Shown here: piece after piece, positions 6,292 through 13,920 of the stretch
How positions within the stretch are numbered: the first letter of the stretch is position 1
How the letters are laid out: every line of letters begins with the position of its first letter
DNA from: Caldivirga sp. UBA161
GTDB taxonomy: Archaea > Thermoproteota > Thermoprotei > Thermoproteales > Thermocladiaceae
DNA: 13,925 nucleotides
Direction of reading: 5' to 3'
NCBI RefSeq assembly: GCF_002506515.1
Contig: NZ_DAXS01000061.1
Location: 1 to 13,925 of the forward strand
The notes under the pieces: model-generated
The model's input: only the letters and a program-made list of their open reading frames with translations
Database searches by the model: none
Told to the model about the DNA's origin: nothing
Made by a program: the position numbers and the translations under genes

Positions 6292-7165
6292 ATGCCTAAT
6301 CATGAGAGTAATGCAGCTACCATACTAAGATTACTAATGCTATCTACATCATTTACGCACTACATTAATAATTATAGGGATTTACTAAACAATGGTTCAT
6401 TTACAGCATTATATAATATATAGTTATGTAGCGATTAGTAGCAATAGCGATTACCAAGAATTATCCCTATGCAGTGAAACATCACAGTACAGTGTTGAAT
6501 CAATTAATAGTAGTAGGGCCCCCACCACTACTGAAGAGACCTCATGCTTATCTCGCAATGCGCCCTCCATAAACATAGTGGAAATGGCATATTGGATAAA
6601 TGGAACAGGCATTTGTACGGCAATTCACTTAATGTTTAACAATCACGGCAGCGGATCAAATTGCCTGCCATCAGGAACATACCCACTACTTAAGGCATTC
6701 ATGCCGTTTAACGCACTATTAGGCAATACCGCATTTAAATTCACCACCAAATGGTATGGTTAAATAATCCACTGCCTCCAAGTAATTAGTAAGCATCACT
6801 ATAAGTATAACTATGGCGCATCACAGGATGTAGTTCAAGAATATAACATGGCTGAATTCATATGCCTATTACCTAATGGCCTACCGGCCATTGCAGCATT
6901 TAATGATACAATATTATTAAGCTACTGGAAACGAATATAATCAATTATATTAATACACAAGGCAGATCAGAGTTAATAAGCTATGAATTAGATTACTTTA
7001 ATAAAACGGCATTTAATGAATTAATATCAATAGTAAAGGGTTAAGAATCACCTTAAAGTATCCTAACTTTGAATTCATTACCCTTCATATTGCTCTATTA
7101 ATAATTAAGACTATGCCGTAATATGGAAGAACAATGAATTAAAGTCCATATGCATTTATTGTTGA
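6292..7165 (+). pseudogene. decayed gene of unknown function, about 290 codons
   Basis: Five open segments follow each other on the plus strand with little overlap and coding-like composition. They are: A 6292-6420 (MPNHESNAATILRLLMLST…); B 6392-6760, continuing in the same frame past a single TAA (6761-6763) to 6937, with DVVQEYNMAEFICLLPNGLP near its end; D from about 6922 to 7041 (INYINTQGRSELISYELDYF, then NKTAFNELISIVKG); E about 7038-7118 (LRITLKYPNFEFITLHIALL); and F about 7115-7162 (AVIWKNNELKSICIYC). Segments B and F share a frame; A, D and E are shifted. The 123-residue open frame inside B (GTG/ATG 6392-6763) is therefore best read as part of the wreck, not a gene. The product would be rich in Asn, Ser and Tyr with several N-glycosylation sequons, suggesting an exported protein. 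I do not recognise the family. Confidence 0.55.
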
Positions 7166-7369
7166 AGATGGAGCTGCAGGAAAATCTCCTTAAATCTGGG
7201 CCTGTGAGGGATACAGTAAGTTAAGTTCACTCTTAGAGGGTTTGCTTAAATATTAATGCAATGCTTAAGCCAATTACCGGTAAGCTTACTTAGCTTATTA
7301 ATGATTCATGGTAAGTTATCGTTAAGTGGAGTTAAGTGGCCTTAATGTTTTTATGAATTAATTCGTGGT
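7166..7369. other. spacer with a 10-bp direct repeat
   Basis: No gene was recognised between the decayed gene and the 3' end of the M20 peptidase gene. The segment contains gttaagtgg repeated at a 10-bp step (7321-7330 and 7331-7340), a second short tandem duplication like that in the nuclease-like remnant. No clear hairpin or poly-T terminator for the M20 gene is evident. Confidence 0.4.
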
Positions 7370-8611
7370 TTAAATCATCATTGCTGCTAAGACGACCTTA
7401 ACATCGTTTATAATATCGTTTAAGTTAACGTGTTCATCAGGGGAGTGCGCAGTATTACTTGAAGTCATCCAAACAGCCACAGGGATATTCATCATCCTAA
7501 TGTATTTGGCATACGTCCCTCCCCCAATACCCATGTACTTAACATCAATGTTCTTAATCATCTTAATGGCCTTAGTAAGCCTTTGGACAATCTCACTATC
7601 TGGGCTAGTGGGTGGTGCTGGGTCATCCCTATTCAAGACCTCAATAGTGAAATTACAGCCCTTCCCACCGCAGAATTCTTCAGCAACCTTATTAACAGTG
7701 GCTAATACATCATCAAGGCTATACTTAGGTAATACCCTACAGTCGAAGTAGAATGTATGCTTACCAGGTATGGTATTAATGTTATCAACATTCTTATCAA
7801 CCCTAGTGGGCTCAAAGGTTGACTTAGGTGGTGCAAATAATGGATCCTCAGCATTATAGGTGCTGTGAAGTACCTCATCAAGCTTAAGGGCAAGCATCAT
7901 GCCTAACCTATGGGCATTCAATGCTGATTCAGGGGCACTTGCATGGCCCTGCTTACCAGTAACAGTAATCCTTAACCAAAGTATTGCCTTCTCAGCAACC
8001 TCAATCATTGACCCCTCAGGGTTTCCTGCATCAGGTACGAGAATAAGGTCATTATCCCTAAATAACCCACCCCCAGTATTCAGTATATACCTTATCCCAT
8101 ATTTGCTCCCAACCTCCTCATCACTAGCCAATATTAAGCCATAGTTGAATGGAGGTTTAACGCCTAAATCCCTTAAAACCTTACCTACAGCTAAGCCCAT
8201 TACTATTCCCTGGCCATTATCCTCAACACCCCTACCATACACTAAATCCCCCTTAACGGTTGCCTGATAGGGTTCAACACTCCACATGCCCCTATCGCCC
8301 TCCGGTACAGTATCCATGTGTGCTATTACCCAGAATGTCCTGGATTCATCAATCCCCCTAATGGTAGCCACTATGTTAGGCCTCGAACCCCTACTCACCC
8401 TAGGGTCCGGTGCCTCAATAACCTTAACATCATCGAAATACCGCCTAGCCACGCTAATCAAGTATTGAGCCCTATCCCACTCCCCATCACCTCCATTCTC
8501 AGGGGCAAGCGCCCTTATTGGTATGAAGTCCTTATATAAGTTAACTATGAATTCCCTTAATTCACCCGCCTTACTCACTAATTTACTTAAATCAAGCTTA
8601 CCCTGCGCCAT
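7370..8611 (-). CDS. M20-family metallopeptidase / deacylase
   Basis: This 413-residue, two-zinc M20 amidohydrolase belongs to the group annotated as Sapep, succinyl-diaminopimelate desuccinylase or M20 dipeptidase. The conserved metal and catalytic residues are all visible: H98-M-D100 (AHMDTVPEGD), D131 (GRGVEDNGQG), catalytic E165 with E166 (ASDEEVGSKYGI), D194 (VPDAGNP) and H389 (NTAHSPDEH). The lid/dimerisation domain begins at about 205, with the typical TGKQGHASAPE (218-228). The fold order and length are normal. I chose ATG 8611, not the upstream in-frame ATG 8659, because a TATA box centred near 8637 lies exactly 26 nt upstream. The longer version would also run to the edge of the divergent gene region. 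The substrate (dipeptides, N-acyl amino acids or a lysine/arginine-pathway intermediate) cannot be told from sequence. It is cytoplasmic and divergent from the aMBF1 gene. Confidence 0.9.
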   Translation of the reverse strand: MAQGKLDLSKLVSKAGELREFIVNLYKDFIPIRALAPENGGDGEWDRAQYLISVARRYFDDVKVIEAPDPRVSRGSRPNIVATIRGIDESRTFWVIAHMDTVPEGDRGMWSVEPYQATVKGDLVYGRGVEDNGQGIVMGLAVGKVLRDLGVKPPFNYGLILASDEEVGSKYGIRYILNTGGGLFRDNDLILVPDAGNPEGSMIEVAEKAILWLRITVTGKQGHASAPESALNAHRLGMMLALKLDEVLHSTYNAEDPLFAPPKSTFEPTRVDKNVDNINTIPGKHTFYFDCRVLPKYSLDDVLATVNKVAEEFCGGKGCNFTIEVLNRDDPAPPTSPDSEIVQRLTKAIKMIKNIDVKYMGIGGGTYAKYIRMMNIPVAVWMTSSNTAHSPDEHVNLNDIINDVKVVLAAMMI

Positions 8612-8632
8612 GGCTAAGGTAACTCTAATTAT

Positions 8633-8642
8633 GCATTTAAAG
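8633..8642 (-). promoter_or_regulatory. TATA-like box of the M20 peptidase gene
   Basis: Read on the minus strand, ctttaaatgc is centred about 26 nt before ATG 8611. This supports leaderless transcription and the shorter start. Confidence 0.6.
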
Positions 8643-8690
8643 TTAAGCCTTAATCCCATTGAGGGGATTACTATGCATCAGTAGCAAAAG

Positions 8691-8700
8691 GTTAATATAC
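8691..8700 (+). promoter_or_regulatory. BRE/TATA box of the aMBF1 gene
   Basis: gttaatatac preceded by caaaag is centred about 26 nt before ATG 8722. It argues for that start and against the upstream in-frame start at 8659. The M20 and aMBF1 boxes lie about 55 bp apart in a 110-bp divergent spacer. Confidence 0.65.
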
Positions 8701-8721
8701 TGCGCTACGTTATTAAGAAGT

Positions 8722-9267
8722 ATGGTAGTTACGTGTGACATATGTGGGAGGGAAATAAATGGTGAACCCATAGTTGTTGAAATAGATGGGGCCGTATTAA
8801 CGCTATGCCAACGCTGCGCCTCCCGTTACGCCAACGTTAAGGGGGTTAGGGTTGTCTCAGGTGTTATTCAACAAACACCAAGTGGTCAGGTGGCAATTAA
8901 GCCAAGGCAGAGGTACATAACCCCAGTTAGGCAGGTTAAGAGGCGTAATGAGGTTAATGTAAATCAAGCGGAGAGGCTTGAGGTTATTGATAATTACGGT
9001 GAGGTGATTAAGGACGCTAGAAGCAGGTTAGGCATTAGTAGGGACGTGTTAGCAAGCATGCTTGGTATAAAGGAGAGTACGCTTAGGAATATTGAGGACG
9101 GTAAATTAATCCCTGACATTAATCTAGCTAAGAAAATGGAGAAGGTACTGGGGGTTAAGCTGCTTGTTGAAAGGGAGGAGGCTGAAATGGAGTTTGGTGA
9201 ATCAGGGGGTAGTGAAGTAACGTTAGGTGATGTGGTTGAGATTAGGAGGAGGGATGATGAGCAGTAA
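8722..9267 (+). CDS. archaeal multiprotein bridging factor aMBF1
   Basis: This 181-residue protein has an N-terminal zinc ribbon and a C-terminal Cro/C1-type helix-turn-helix, the fixed architecture of archaeal MBF1. The ribbon is C5-D-I-C8-G-R and C29-Q-R-C32. A basic linker follows (about 57-80, including KPRQRY and VKRRNEV). The HTH domain (about 93-148) reads IKDARSRLGISRDVLASMLG, then KESTLRNIEDGKLIP and ending near VLGVKLLV. A short acidic tail ends the protein. aMBF1 is a conserved archaeal factor linked to translation (it binds the small ribosomal subunit) and proposed, by analogy with eukaryotic MBF1, to affect transcription. ATG 8722 is chosen because MVVTCDICG is the normal start and the TATA box is 26 nt upstream. 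The 21 extra residues from 8659 are not family-like. Its stop lies 1 nt from the stop of the convergent regulator gene. Confidence 0.93.
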   Translation: MVVTCDICGREINGEPIVVEIDGAVLTLCQRCASRYANVKGVRVVSGVIQQTPSGQVAIKPRQRYITPVRQVKRRNEVNVNQAERLEVIDNYGEVIKDARSRLGISRDVLASMLGIKESTLRNIEDGKLIPDINLAKKMEKVLGVKLLVEREEAEMEFGESGGSEVTLGDVVEIRRRDDEQ

Positions 9268-9268
9268 C

Positions 9269-9979
9269 CTATTGCCTATCATTCTGATGGTTAATGTTAT
9301 TAACCCTAATTGGATTACCTAACCACTGCCTATACATGTTATCAACCTTTAAGTCAATTATCTTTATTAAAGGCAATTTAGCCTTCGGGGATGTGAAGCC
9401 TTTAATCAATATGCCGTGGAATAATTGAACCAGCGCCTCATCAACATTACTACTTGTTGCCTCAATCTGGACCTTAAACTTCCTAGAAACCCTAAGGGCC
9501 CAGTTAAAACACTCACTACTGCTTCCACAGGACTTAACGCAACCATATGTGACTGTGGGGGTTTTAACTATGAGGACGCCCTTCCTTGAGTCTATGAAGG
9601 CAGCGTACTTACCGTCAATCTTAAGTTGAACCTCACAGCCATTAACAACAACATTGTAGCCAAAGTATATTAGCGAGGATAACATGTAGTAGACCCTATT
9701 AGCCTCCCTAGGTAGGTTAAGTATCCTGAGTACCTCATCATTAACCATTGTAACCCAACCAAGCTTCTCAAGAACCTTCAAGTGCCTATGCACAATACCC
9801 TTAGCCAACCTTAACCTACTTGAAACATCAGTGACTGTTAATGGGCCATTTATTAAAGTATTCACAATACTTAGCCTCACTGGGTATGTAACCAAGGCAT
9901 CAAATGCCTTGACAGGTAACAGTAATAGGGTGTTAATGGGTTCATTATCCTTCAATGAGTTATCCGGCACTGTATTCAC
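9269..9979 (-). CDS. winged-helix transcriptional regulator with Cys-containing C-terminal half
   Basis: This 236-residue protein has an ArsR-like winged helix-turn-helix at about 24-90: FDALVTYPVRLSIVNTLING, PLTVTDVSSRLRLAKGIVHR (recognition region), HLKVLEKLGWV and the wing VNDEVLRILN. The remaining 140 residues are an unrecognised domain containing strands around 107-145 and four cysteines, C115, C147, C151 and C157 (the last three as C-x3-C-x5-C). They could bind metal or sense redox, but this is inference. The C-terminal YRQWLGNPIRVNN is unusual for ArsR proteins. It starts with GTG 9979, and a TATA box (minus strand, 10003-10013) is centred 29 nt upstream. It converges with aMBF1 (1-nt gap). 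The palindrome-like ggttataaacc overlapping the TATA box would suit autorepression. No target gene is evident from context. Confidence 0.8.
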   Translation of the reverse strand: MNTVPDNSLKDNEPINTLLLLPVKAFDALVTYPVRLSIVNTLINGPLTVTDVSSRLRLAKGIVHRHLKVLEKLGWVTMVNDEVLRILNLPREANRVYYMLSSLIYFGYNVVVNGCEVQLKIDGKYAAFIDSRKGVLIVKTPTVTYGCVKSCGSSSECFNWALRVSRKFKVQIEATSSNVDEALVQLFHGILIKGFTSPKAKLPLIKIIDLKVDNMYRQWLGNPIRVNNINHQNDRQ

Positions 9980-10002
9980 TATTAAGTCTAAATTAAGAAG
10001 GG

Positions 10003-10013
10003 GGTTATAAACC
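10003..10013 (-). promoter_or_regulatory. TATA box of the winged-helix regulator, within a short palindrome
   Basis: The minus-strand sequence ggtttataacc has GGTT/AACC arms around the TATA core, centred 29 nt before GTG 9979. The symmetry makes it a candidate TATA-overlapping operator for a dimeric regulator. The arms are short and could be chance. Confidence 0.45.
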
Positions 10014-10083
10014 GATCGCCGGAGGTTATGATAACTTCAATTCAGGAATCATCAGTGTTTAACCATGCCTCATATCTACGTAA

Positions 10084-10902
10084 TTATTGAGTATAATCAT
10101 TATTAGTTGACTCCCCTGAAGTACCTTGAGGCTGCGGTTGCTGCTGCATGTAAGGTGGTGGGAGGGGCGGCATGACATACCTCTGCTGCATCTGTTGTGG
10201 AAGAGGCATCATTGGTTGAGTCTGCATGGGTGGTACCCTAACCTGCTGCATGTTTGATAAACGTTGATTTATCTTACCTATCTCACCTTCAAGGATCCTA
10301 AGGGACCTAAACCAAGAGTAGCTTGTGATTATTAGGGCAATGGATAATAGCACTACTGAAACCCCCATGATTAAGTAAACGTAAGCTGGTATACTGATGG
10401 CTAAGGATGCAAGTAAGGCAACCACAATACCCCCTATGGCTAACGGTACCCCAATTATCATGGCGTACTTAAAGGCACTGTGAACATCACCACTAACTGA
10501 AAGCTGCTCCTCAGGCCTAATGAACTGCTGCGGTGGGGGTTGAGGGGGATACTGCTGCATCATTGGAGGTAAGGCGGGGGGATACTGAGGATACTGAGCC
10601 GGCGCTTGTTGGGGAACCTGCTGAGGAATCCGCTGGTATGGCGGCATTGGAGGCGGAGCATACGGTGCCTGAGTAGGCTGCATCATTGGCCTCTGAGGCT
10701 GCTGAACAGGAGGCGTATACTGTGGGGGAATTTGAGGTAAGGGTGGAACCTGCTGTGTGGGTGGCGTAGCAATTGGGTTAACTTGACCACCTTGTTGACT
10801 TTGCTGGCCTTGAGTAATTGGCTGAGGCTGTGGCGTTAATATGGGTGGAGGTGGTACTTGAGGCGTCTGCTTCTTCTCATCAGGCTTCTTTTCACTCGAC
10901 AT
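10084..10902 (-). CDS. Pro/Gln-rich protein with two transmembrane segments
   Basis: This 272-residue protein of unknown function opens with MSSEKKPDEKKQTPQ, followed by about 115 residues of Pro/Gln-rich low complexity (runs such as PPPPILTPQPQP and PPQPPPQQF). Two hydrophobic segments follow at about 147-169 and 172-195, separated by a tight turn at AISIPAY, so both ends face the same side. A short amphipathic or coiled-coil helix comes next (about 201-219, LRILEGEIGKINQRLSNM), then a second Pro/Met/Gln-rich tail ending in STNNDYTQ. There is no cleavable signal peptide. This looks like a membrane hairpin displaying disordered cytoplasmic arms, perhaps a scaffold; that is inference. I start it at ATG 10902. 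The frame is open to 11121, but the added 73 residues would lie inside the topoisomerase gene on the other strand. It is divergent from topoisomerase IA, with a shared TATA-like element. Confidence 0.75.
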   Translation of the reverse strand: MSSEKKPDEKKQTPQVPPPPILTPQPQPITQGQQSQQGGQVNPIATPPTQQVPPLPQIPPQYTPPVQQPQRPMMQPTQAPYAPPPMPPYQRIPQQVPQQAPAQYPQYPPALPPMMQQYPPQPPPQQFIRPEEQLSVSGDVHSAFKYAMIIGVPLAIGGIVVALLASLAISIPAYVYLIMGVSVVLLSIALIITSYSWFRSLRILEGEIGKINQRLSNMQQVRVPPMQTQPMMPLPQQMQQRYVMPPLPPPYMQQQPQPQGTSGESTNNDYTQ

Positions 10903-10929
10903 TTCAATCAACCTAAATTTAGTGAAGGA

Positions 10930-10938
10930 TTTATTAAA
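10930..10938. promoter_or_regulatory. near-symmetric TATA element between divergent genes
   Basis: tttattaaa is almost its own reverse complement. Its centre (10934) is 27 nt before the topoisomerase ATG (10961) and 32 nt before the Pro/Gln-rich protein's ATG (10902). The spacer between the two starts is only 58 bp and no other clear TATA box is seen, so one element may serve both directions. Confidence 0.5.
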
Positions 10939-10960
10939 TGTTTCGCCCAGATACTGCTGA

Positions 10961-12793
10961 ATGGATAAGTTAATTGTGGCTGAGAAGAATAGTGTGGCTA
11001 AGGCAATAGCCCAATACTTAGCTGAGGGTGGATACACGTTAAAGAGGATTGGCAATGTGCCAGTATACTTCTTTAAGGCTAATGGGGAGTATTGGGCATC
11101 CATGGGCCTGAGGGGCCACATCCTTGACTTTGACTTTGAGCATTCCTATAATAATTGGAATAATGTGGAGCCGGGTAAGCTCCTTGATCTTGAGCCAGTA
11201 ATGGTGATTAGGGGTTGGGATAGGCCATACGTAATGGCGTTGATTGAATTATCTAAGCAGGCTAAGGAAATTATCCTCGCCTTGGACTCAGATGTTGAGG
11301 GTGAGGCAATAGCCTATGAGGTGATGCTTGTGACTAGGCTTAGGAAGCCCACTTTAAGGTTTAGGAGGGTGTTATTCTCAGCTGTTACGAGGGATGATAT
11401 TAGGAGGGCCTTCAGTAAATTAACGAGCATTAACGTTAACCTAGCTAGGAAGGTCTTCACAAGGATGATTCTTGACCTTAAGTACGGTGCAACCTTCACT
11501 AGGTTATTAACATTAAGCGCCAAGTCAAGTAAGGCGCCTTTAAGCAGGGGGGAGTTCCTAAGCTACGGCCCCTGCCAAACACCAGTACTTAACCTAGTTG
11601 TTCAAAGAGCCCTGGAGAGGGAGAATTTTAAGCCTGAGGTTTACTATAAGATTAAACTAATTATTGAGGTTAATGGTGAATCAATAGAATTAGAGTCCAT
11701 TGATAAGTTTAAGAGCCTTAAGGAAGCCCAGGAGGCGCTTAGTAGGGTTAAGGCAGGTAAGGCAGTGGTTAAGGATGTTGAGGCTAATAAGGTTCACGTA
11801 AATCCACCTAAGCCCCTTGACACCATAGAGCTTGAAAGGAGGGCAAGTAGATTCATCAACATTAGGAGCAAGCAGACTCTGGATATTGCGGAGGAGCTTT
11901 ACAGGCAGGGCTACATATCCTACCCCAGGACTGAGACTAACATTTACCCACCCACCCTGGATTTAAGGGGTATTTTAAGGAACCTAACCTCCACGTCAAC
12001 CTATGGCCAATACGCAAGGCGACTATTGGCTAGTGAATTAAAGCCTACTGCAGGTAAGGATAATGATAATGCTCACCCACCAATACATCCAGTTAAGGCT
12101 GCTGATAAGGCTGAGTTAATGTCTAGGTTCAGGGACTTCAAGTACTGGCTCATATACGACTTAGTGGTTAGGCACTTCCTAGCAACCCTAAGCCCCCCAG
12201 CCTTAGTTGAGGAGCAGAGGCTTACCGTTGACGCAGGTGGGGTACTCTTTGAGGCTTCGGGCCTCAGAATCATTAATGACGGCTACTTCATCATTTACCC
12301 CTTCGAGAGGCCTAAGGCTAATCCACTACCTTTAAGTGCGTTAAGGGTTGGTATGCAGGTTACAGTTAAGGATGCTAAGGTTGTTAAGAGGAAGACTGCG
12401 CCCCCACCTTACTTAAGTGAATCAGAGTTGCTTAGGTTAATGAGGAAGTACGGTATAGGCACTGACGCCACCATGCAGGATCACATACATACTAACGTTA
12501 AGAGGAGGTACTTCAGGATAGTTAAGGGGCAGTGTGTGCCGACTCCCCTTGGTAAGGCGTTAATAACATCATTATCTAAGTATGCCTCAACACTAATAGA
12601 TCCAGGCTTTAGGAGTAGGATGGAGTCCATGCTTTCACTTATTGGTTCAGGGAAGGAGATGCCTAGTTCAGTGAGGAGGAGGCTTGAGGAGGAGGCTGCT
12701 AAGGTTTACGCCTCAATAAAGCCTAATGCGCATCAGCTTGGGGAGGAGTTGGCTAAGGCATTAAGAAGCATGATTAATGAGAAGAGTACTTAA
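10961..12793 (+). CDS. type IA DNA topoisomerase (archaeal topA/topo III type)
   Basis: This 610-residue enzyme relaxes or decatenates DNA through a transient 5'-phosphotyrosine break. The TOPRIM domain comes first: LIVAEKNSVAKAIA (4-17, E8/K9) and LALDSDVEGEAIAYE (106-120, metal triad D109-x-D111-x-E113, G114-E115). The core follows, with SYGPCQTPVL (201-210), the breakage motif GYISYPRTETNIYP (317-330; catalytic Tyr most likely Y321, in Y-x-R-T-E-T), AHPPIHP (371-377) and GIGTDATMQDHI (498-509). The protein ends shortly after 600 with no C-terminal CxxC zinc ribbons; only C205 and C525 occur. It is thus a minimal form, and no helicase domain is present, so it is not reverse gyrase. ATG 10961 is leaderless with a TATA box 27 nt upstream. 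Its stop overlaps the stop of the convergent membrane-protein gene by 4 nt. Confidence 0.93.
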   Translation: MDKLIVAEKNSVAKAIAQYLAEGGYTLKRIGNVPVYFFKANGEYWASMGLRGHILDFDFEHSYNNWNNVEPGKLLDLEPVMVIRGWDRPYVMALIELSKQAKEIILALDSDVEGEAIAYEVMLVTRLRKPTLRFRRVLFSAVTRDDIRRAFSKLTSINVNLARKVFTRMILDLKYGATFTRLLTLSAKSSKAPLSRGEFLSYGPCQTPVLNLVVQRALERENFKPEVYYKIKLIIEVNGESIELESIDKFKSLKEAQEALSRVKAGKAVVKDVEANKVHVNPPKPLDTIELERRASRFINIRSKQTLDIAEELYRQGYISYPRTETNIYPPTLDLRGILRNLTSTSTYGQYARRLLASELKPTAGKDNDNAHPPIHPVKAADKAELMSRFRDFKYWLIYDLVVRHFLATLSPPALVEEQRLTVDAGGVLFEASGLRIINDGYFIIYPFERPKANPLPLSALRVGMQVTVKDAKVVKRKTAPPPYLSESELLRLMRKYGIGTDATMQDHIHTNVKRRYFRIVKGQCVPTPLGKALITSLSKYASTLIDPGFRSRMESMLSLIGSGKEMPSSVRRRLEEEAAKVYASIKPNAHQLGEELAKALRSMINEKST

Positions 12794-13920
12794 CCACCAT
12801 ATCTACCCTCCACTGCCCTTGGGTATCTAATGAAGGCTCTGTAAACACCCACTGAGGCTAGGGGTATTGTGAATAATGCTAGGAAGGCGTACGATAAGTA
12901 AGTGTACCCAACAGCCACTATGTAGTATAGGCCACTGGTGGCTATTATGGCTGCGGCAGTCAGCATAATTACTGTAACAATAGGCCTCACCCCCCTCCTA
13001 CCCCTTAACGCCACCTCAGCCCTATATGTGATTGAATTCATGTTACCAATTAATGCCGTTAATAAGGCTATGTAGAGGAAGATAACGTAAAGTATAGTTA
13101 ACTCATAGGGGGCATTAGAGTACAGTAACGCGTAGTATATGGGTAGGTTAGCGAATCGGTAGCTTGGATTGATGGTTAAGTCATAGTAACCCACTGTGGC
13201 TAAGTACTCTAGTAAAATCATTAAGCCTAGCGTTAATCCACCGATTAGGGATGATTCAACAACATCCCTCCTACTCTCCAAGTCCTGGGCGACACTAGCC
13301 ATTGCTGGTAAGCCAACTAGATTATAACTCACGTAGAGTACAGGTGACTCCAGGAAGCCTAGGGGGTTGTTAAGCCAACCTGAGGGGTTGATTACATGAT
13401 GGATGGAATAGGATATTTTACTCCAGGATAAGAGTATTATAGTTACTGTGGCTAGTGTTATTATTGAAGCCTTAATGATTGTTAATGATGCCTCAGTCCC
13501 AAGTACAATCCTCCTACCAAGTGTAACCACAGTTATTGAGGCCACATACATTACAGCTAAGCCATAATACTGGTTAATGCCTAGTATTGATTGAAGCAGC
13601 TGCCCGCCTGCAGCCATAACTGCACTTATGAATAGCGTCACTATGGCAATGTAAACAACCTCAAAGAGCACGAATAACCTCCCACCTATCAGTGACTTAA
13701 CGAACCTACCATAATCATAGAATCCAGTTAACCTAGCATACTCCAGGCCCACCACTGGGAAGACTGTGAAGAGTAGTGCAGCTAGAAGCACACTAAAGAT
13801 GCCTAATGAACCGAAGTAGGTGAAGAAGTGGACAACCTCCACGCCTGTTGAGAATGCCCCAGCGGCAATTGACCCAACGTAGGTTAAGCCCACTGACAAC
13901 TTCACAGCCCTACTCACCAT
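12790..13920 (-). CDS. YkvI-like multi-TM membrane protein (LeuT-fold type)
   Basis: This 376-residue polytopic membrane protein has about 10-11 hydrophobic segments. The N-terminus gives GLTYVGSIAAGAFSTGVEVV (11-30), then HFFTYFG and a long helix (SVLLAALLFTVFPVVGLEYA). This matches the pattern of Bacillus YkvI-type proteins (YVG-x(3)-GAGFATG-x-E-x(2)-x-FFT-x-FG), which are distant members of the APC/LeuT-fold transporters. The glycine-rich unwound first helix of that fold is visible as AGAFSTG. Later features include YNLVGLPAMASVAQDLESRR (196-215), typical of the sixth-helix region, and a basic loop RAEVALRGRRGVR between late helices. The substrate is unknown; amino-acid-like solutes are a family-level guess. 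The coding region appears complete, with ATG at 13918-13920, but only 5 bases lie upstream, so its promoter is outside the window. It converges on topoisomerase with a 4-nt overlap. Confidence 0.75.
   Translation of the reverse strand: MVSRAVKLSVGLTYVGSIAAGAFSTGVEVVHFFTYFGSLGIFSVLLAALLFTVFPVVGLEYARLTGFYDYGRFVKSLIGGRLFVLFEVVYIAIVTLFISAVMAAGGQLLQSILGINQYYGLAVMYVASITVVTLGRRIVLGTEASLTIIKASIITLATVTIILLSWSKISYSIHHVINPSGWLNNPLGFLESPVLYVSYNLVGLPAMASVAQDLESRRDVVESSLIGGLTLGLMILLEYLATVGYYDLTINPSYRFANLPIYYALLYSNAPYELTILYVIFLYIALLTALIGNMNSITYRAEVALRGRRGVRPIVTVIMLTAAAIIATSGLYYIVAVGYTYLSYAFLALFTIPLASVGVYRAFIRYPRAVEGRYGG

Noticed and set aside
6392..6763. 123-residue open frame as an independent gene
   Set aside because: The same frame continues after the stop as coding-like sequence, and other segments precede and follow it, so it is better explained as part of one decayed gene.
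8659..8721. Upstream start for aMBF1 adding 21 residues
   Set aside because: The added residues are not family-like, and the TATA box at 8691-8700 would lie inside the coding region; the zinc ribbon normally starts right after the ATG.
10903..11121. Long N-terminal extension of the Pro/Gln-rich protein
   Set aside because: It would be antisense to the 5' end of the topoisomerase gene; its sequence is unlike the rest of the protein and the ATG 10902 fits the promoter better.
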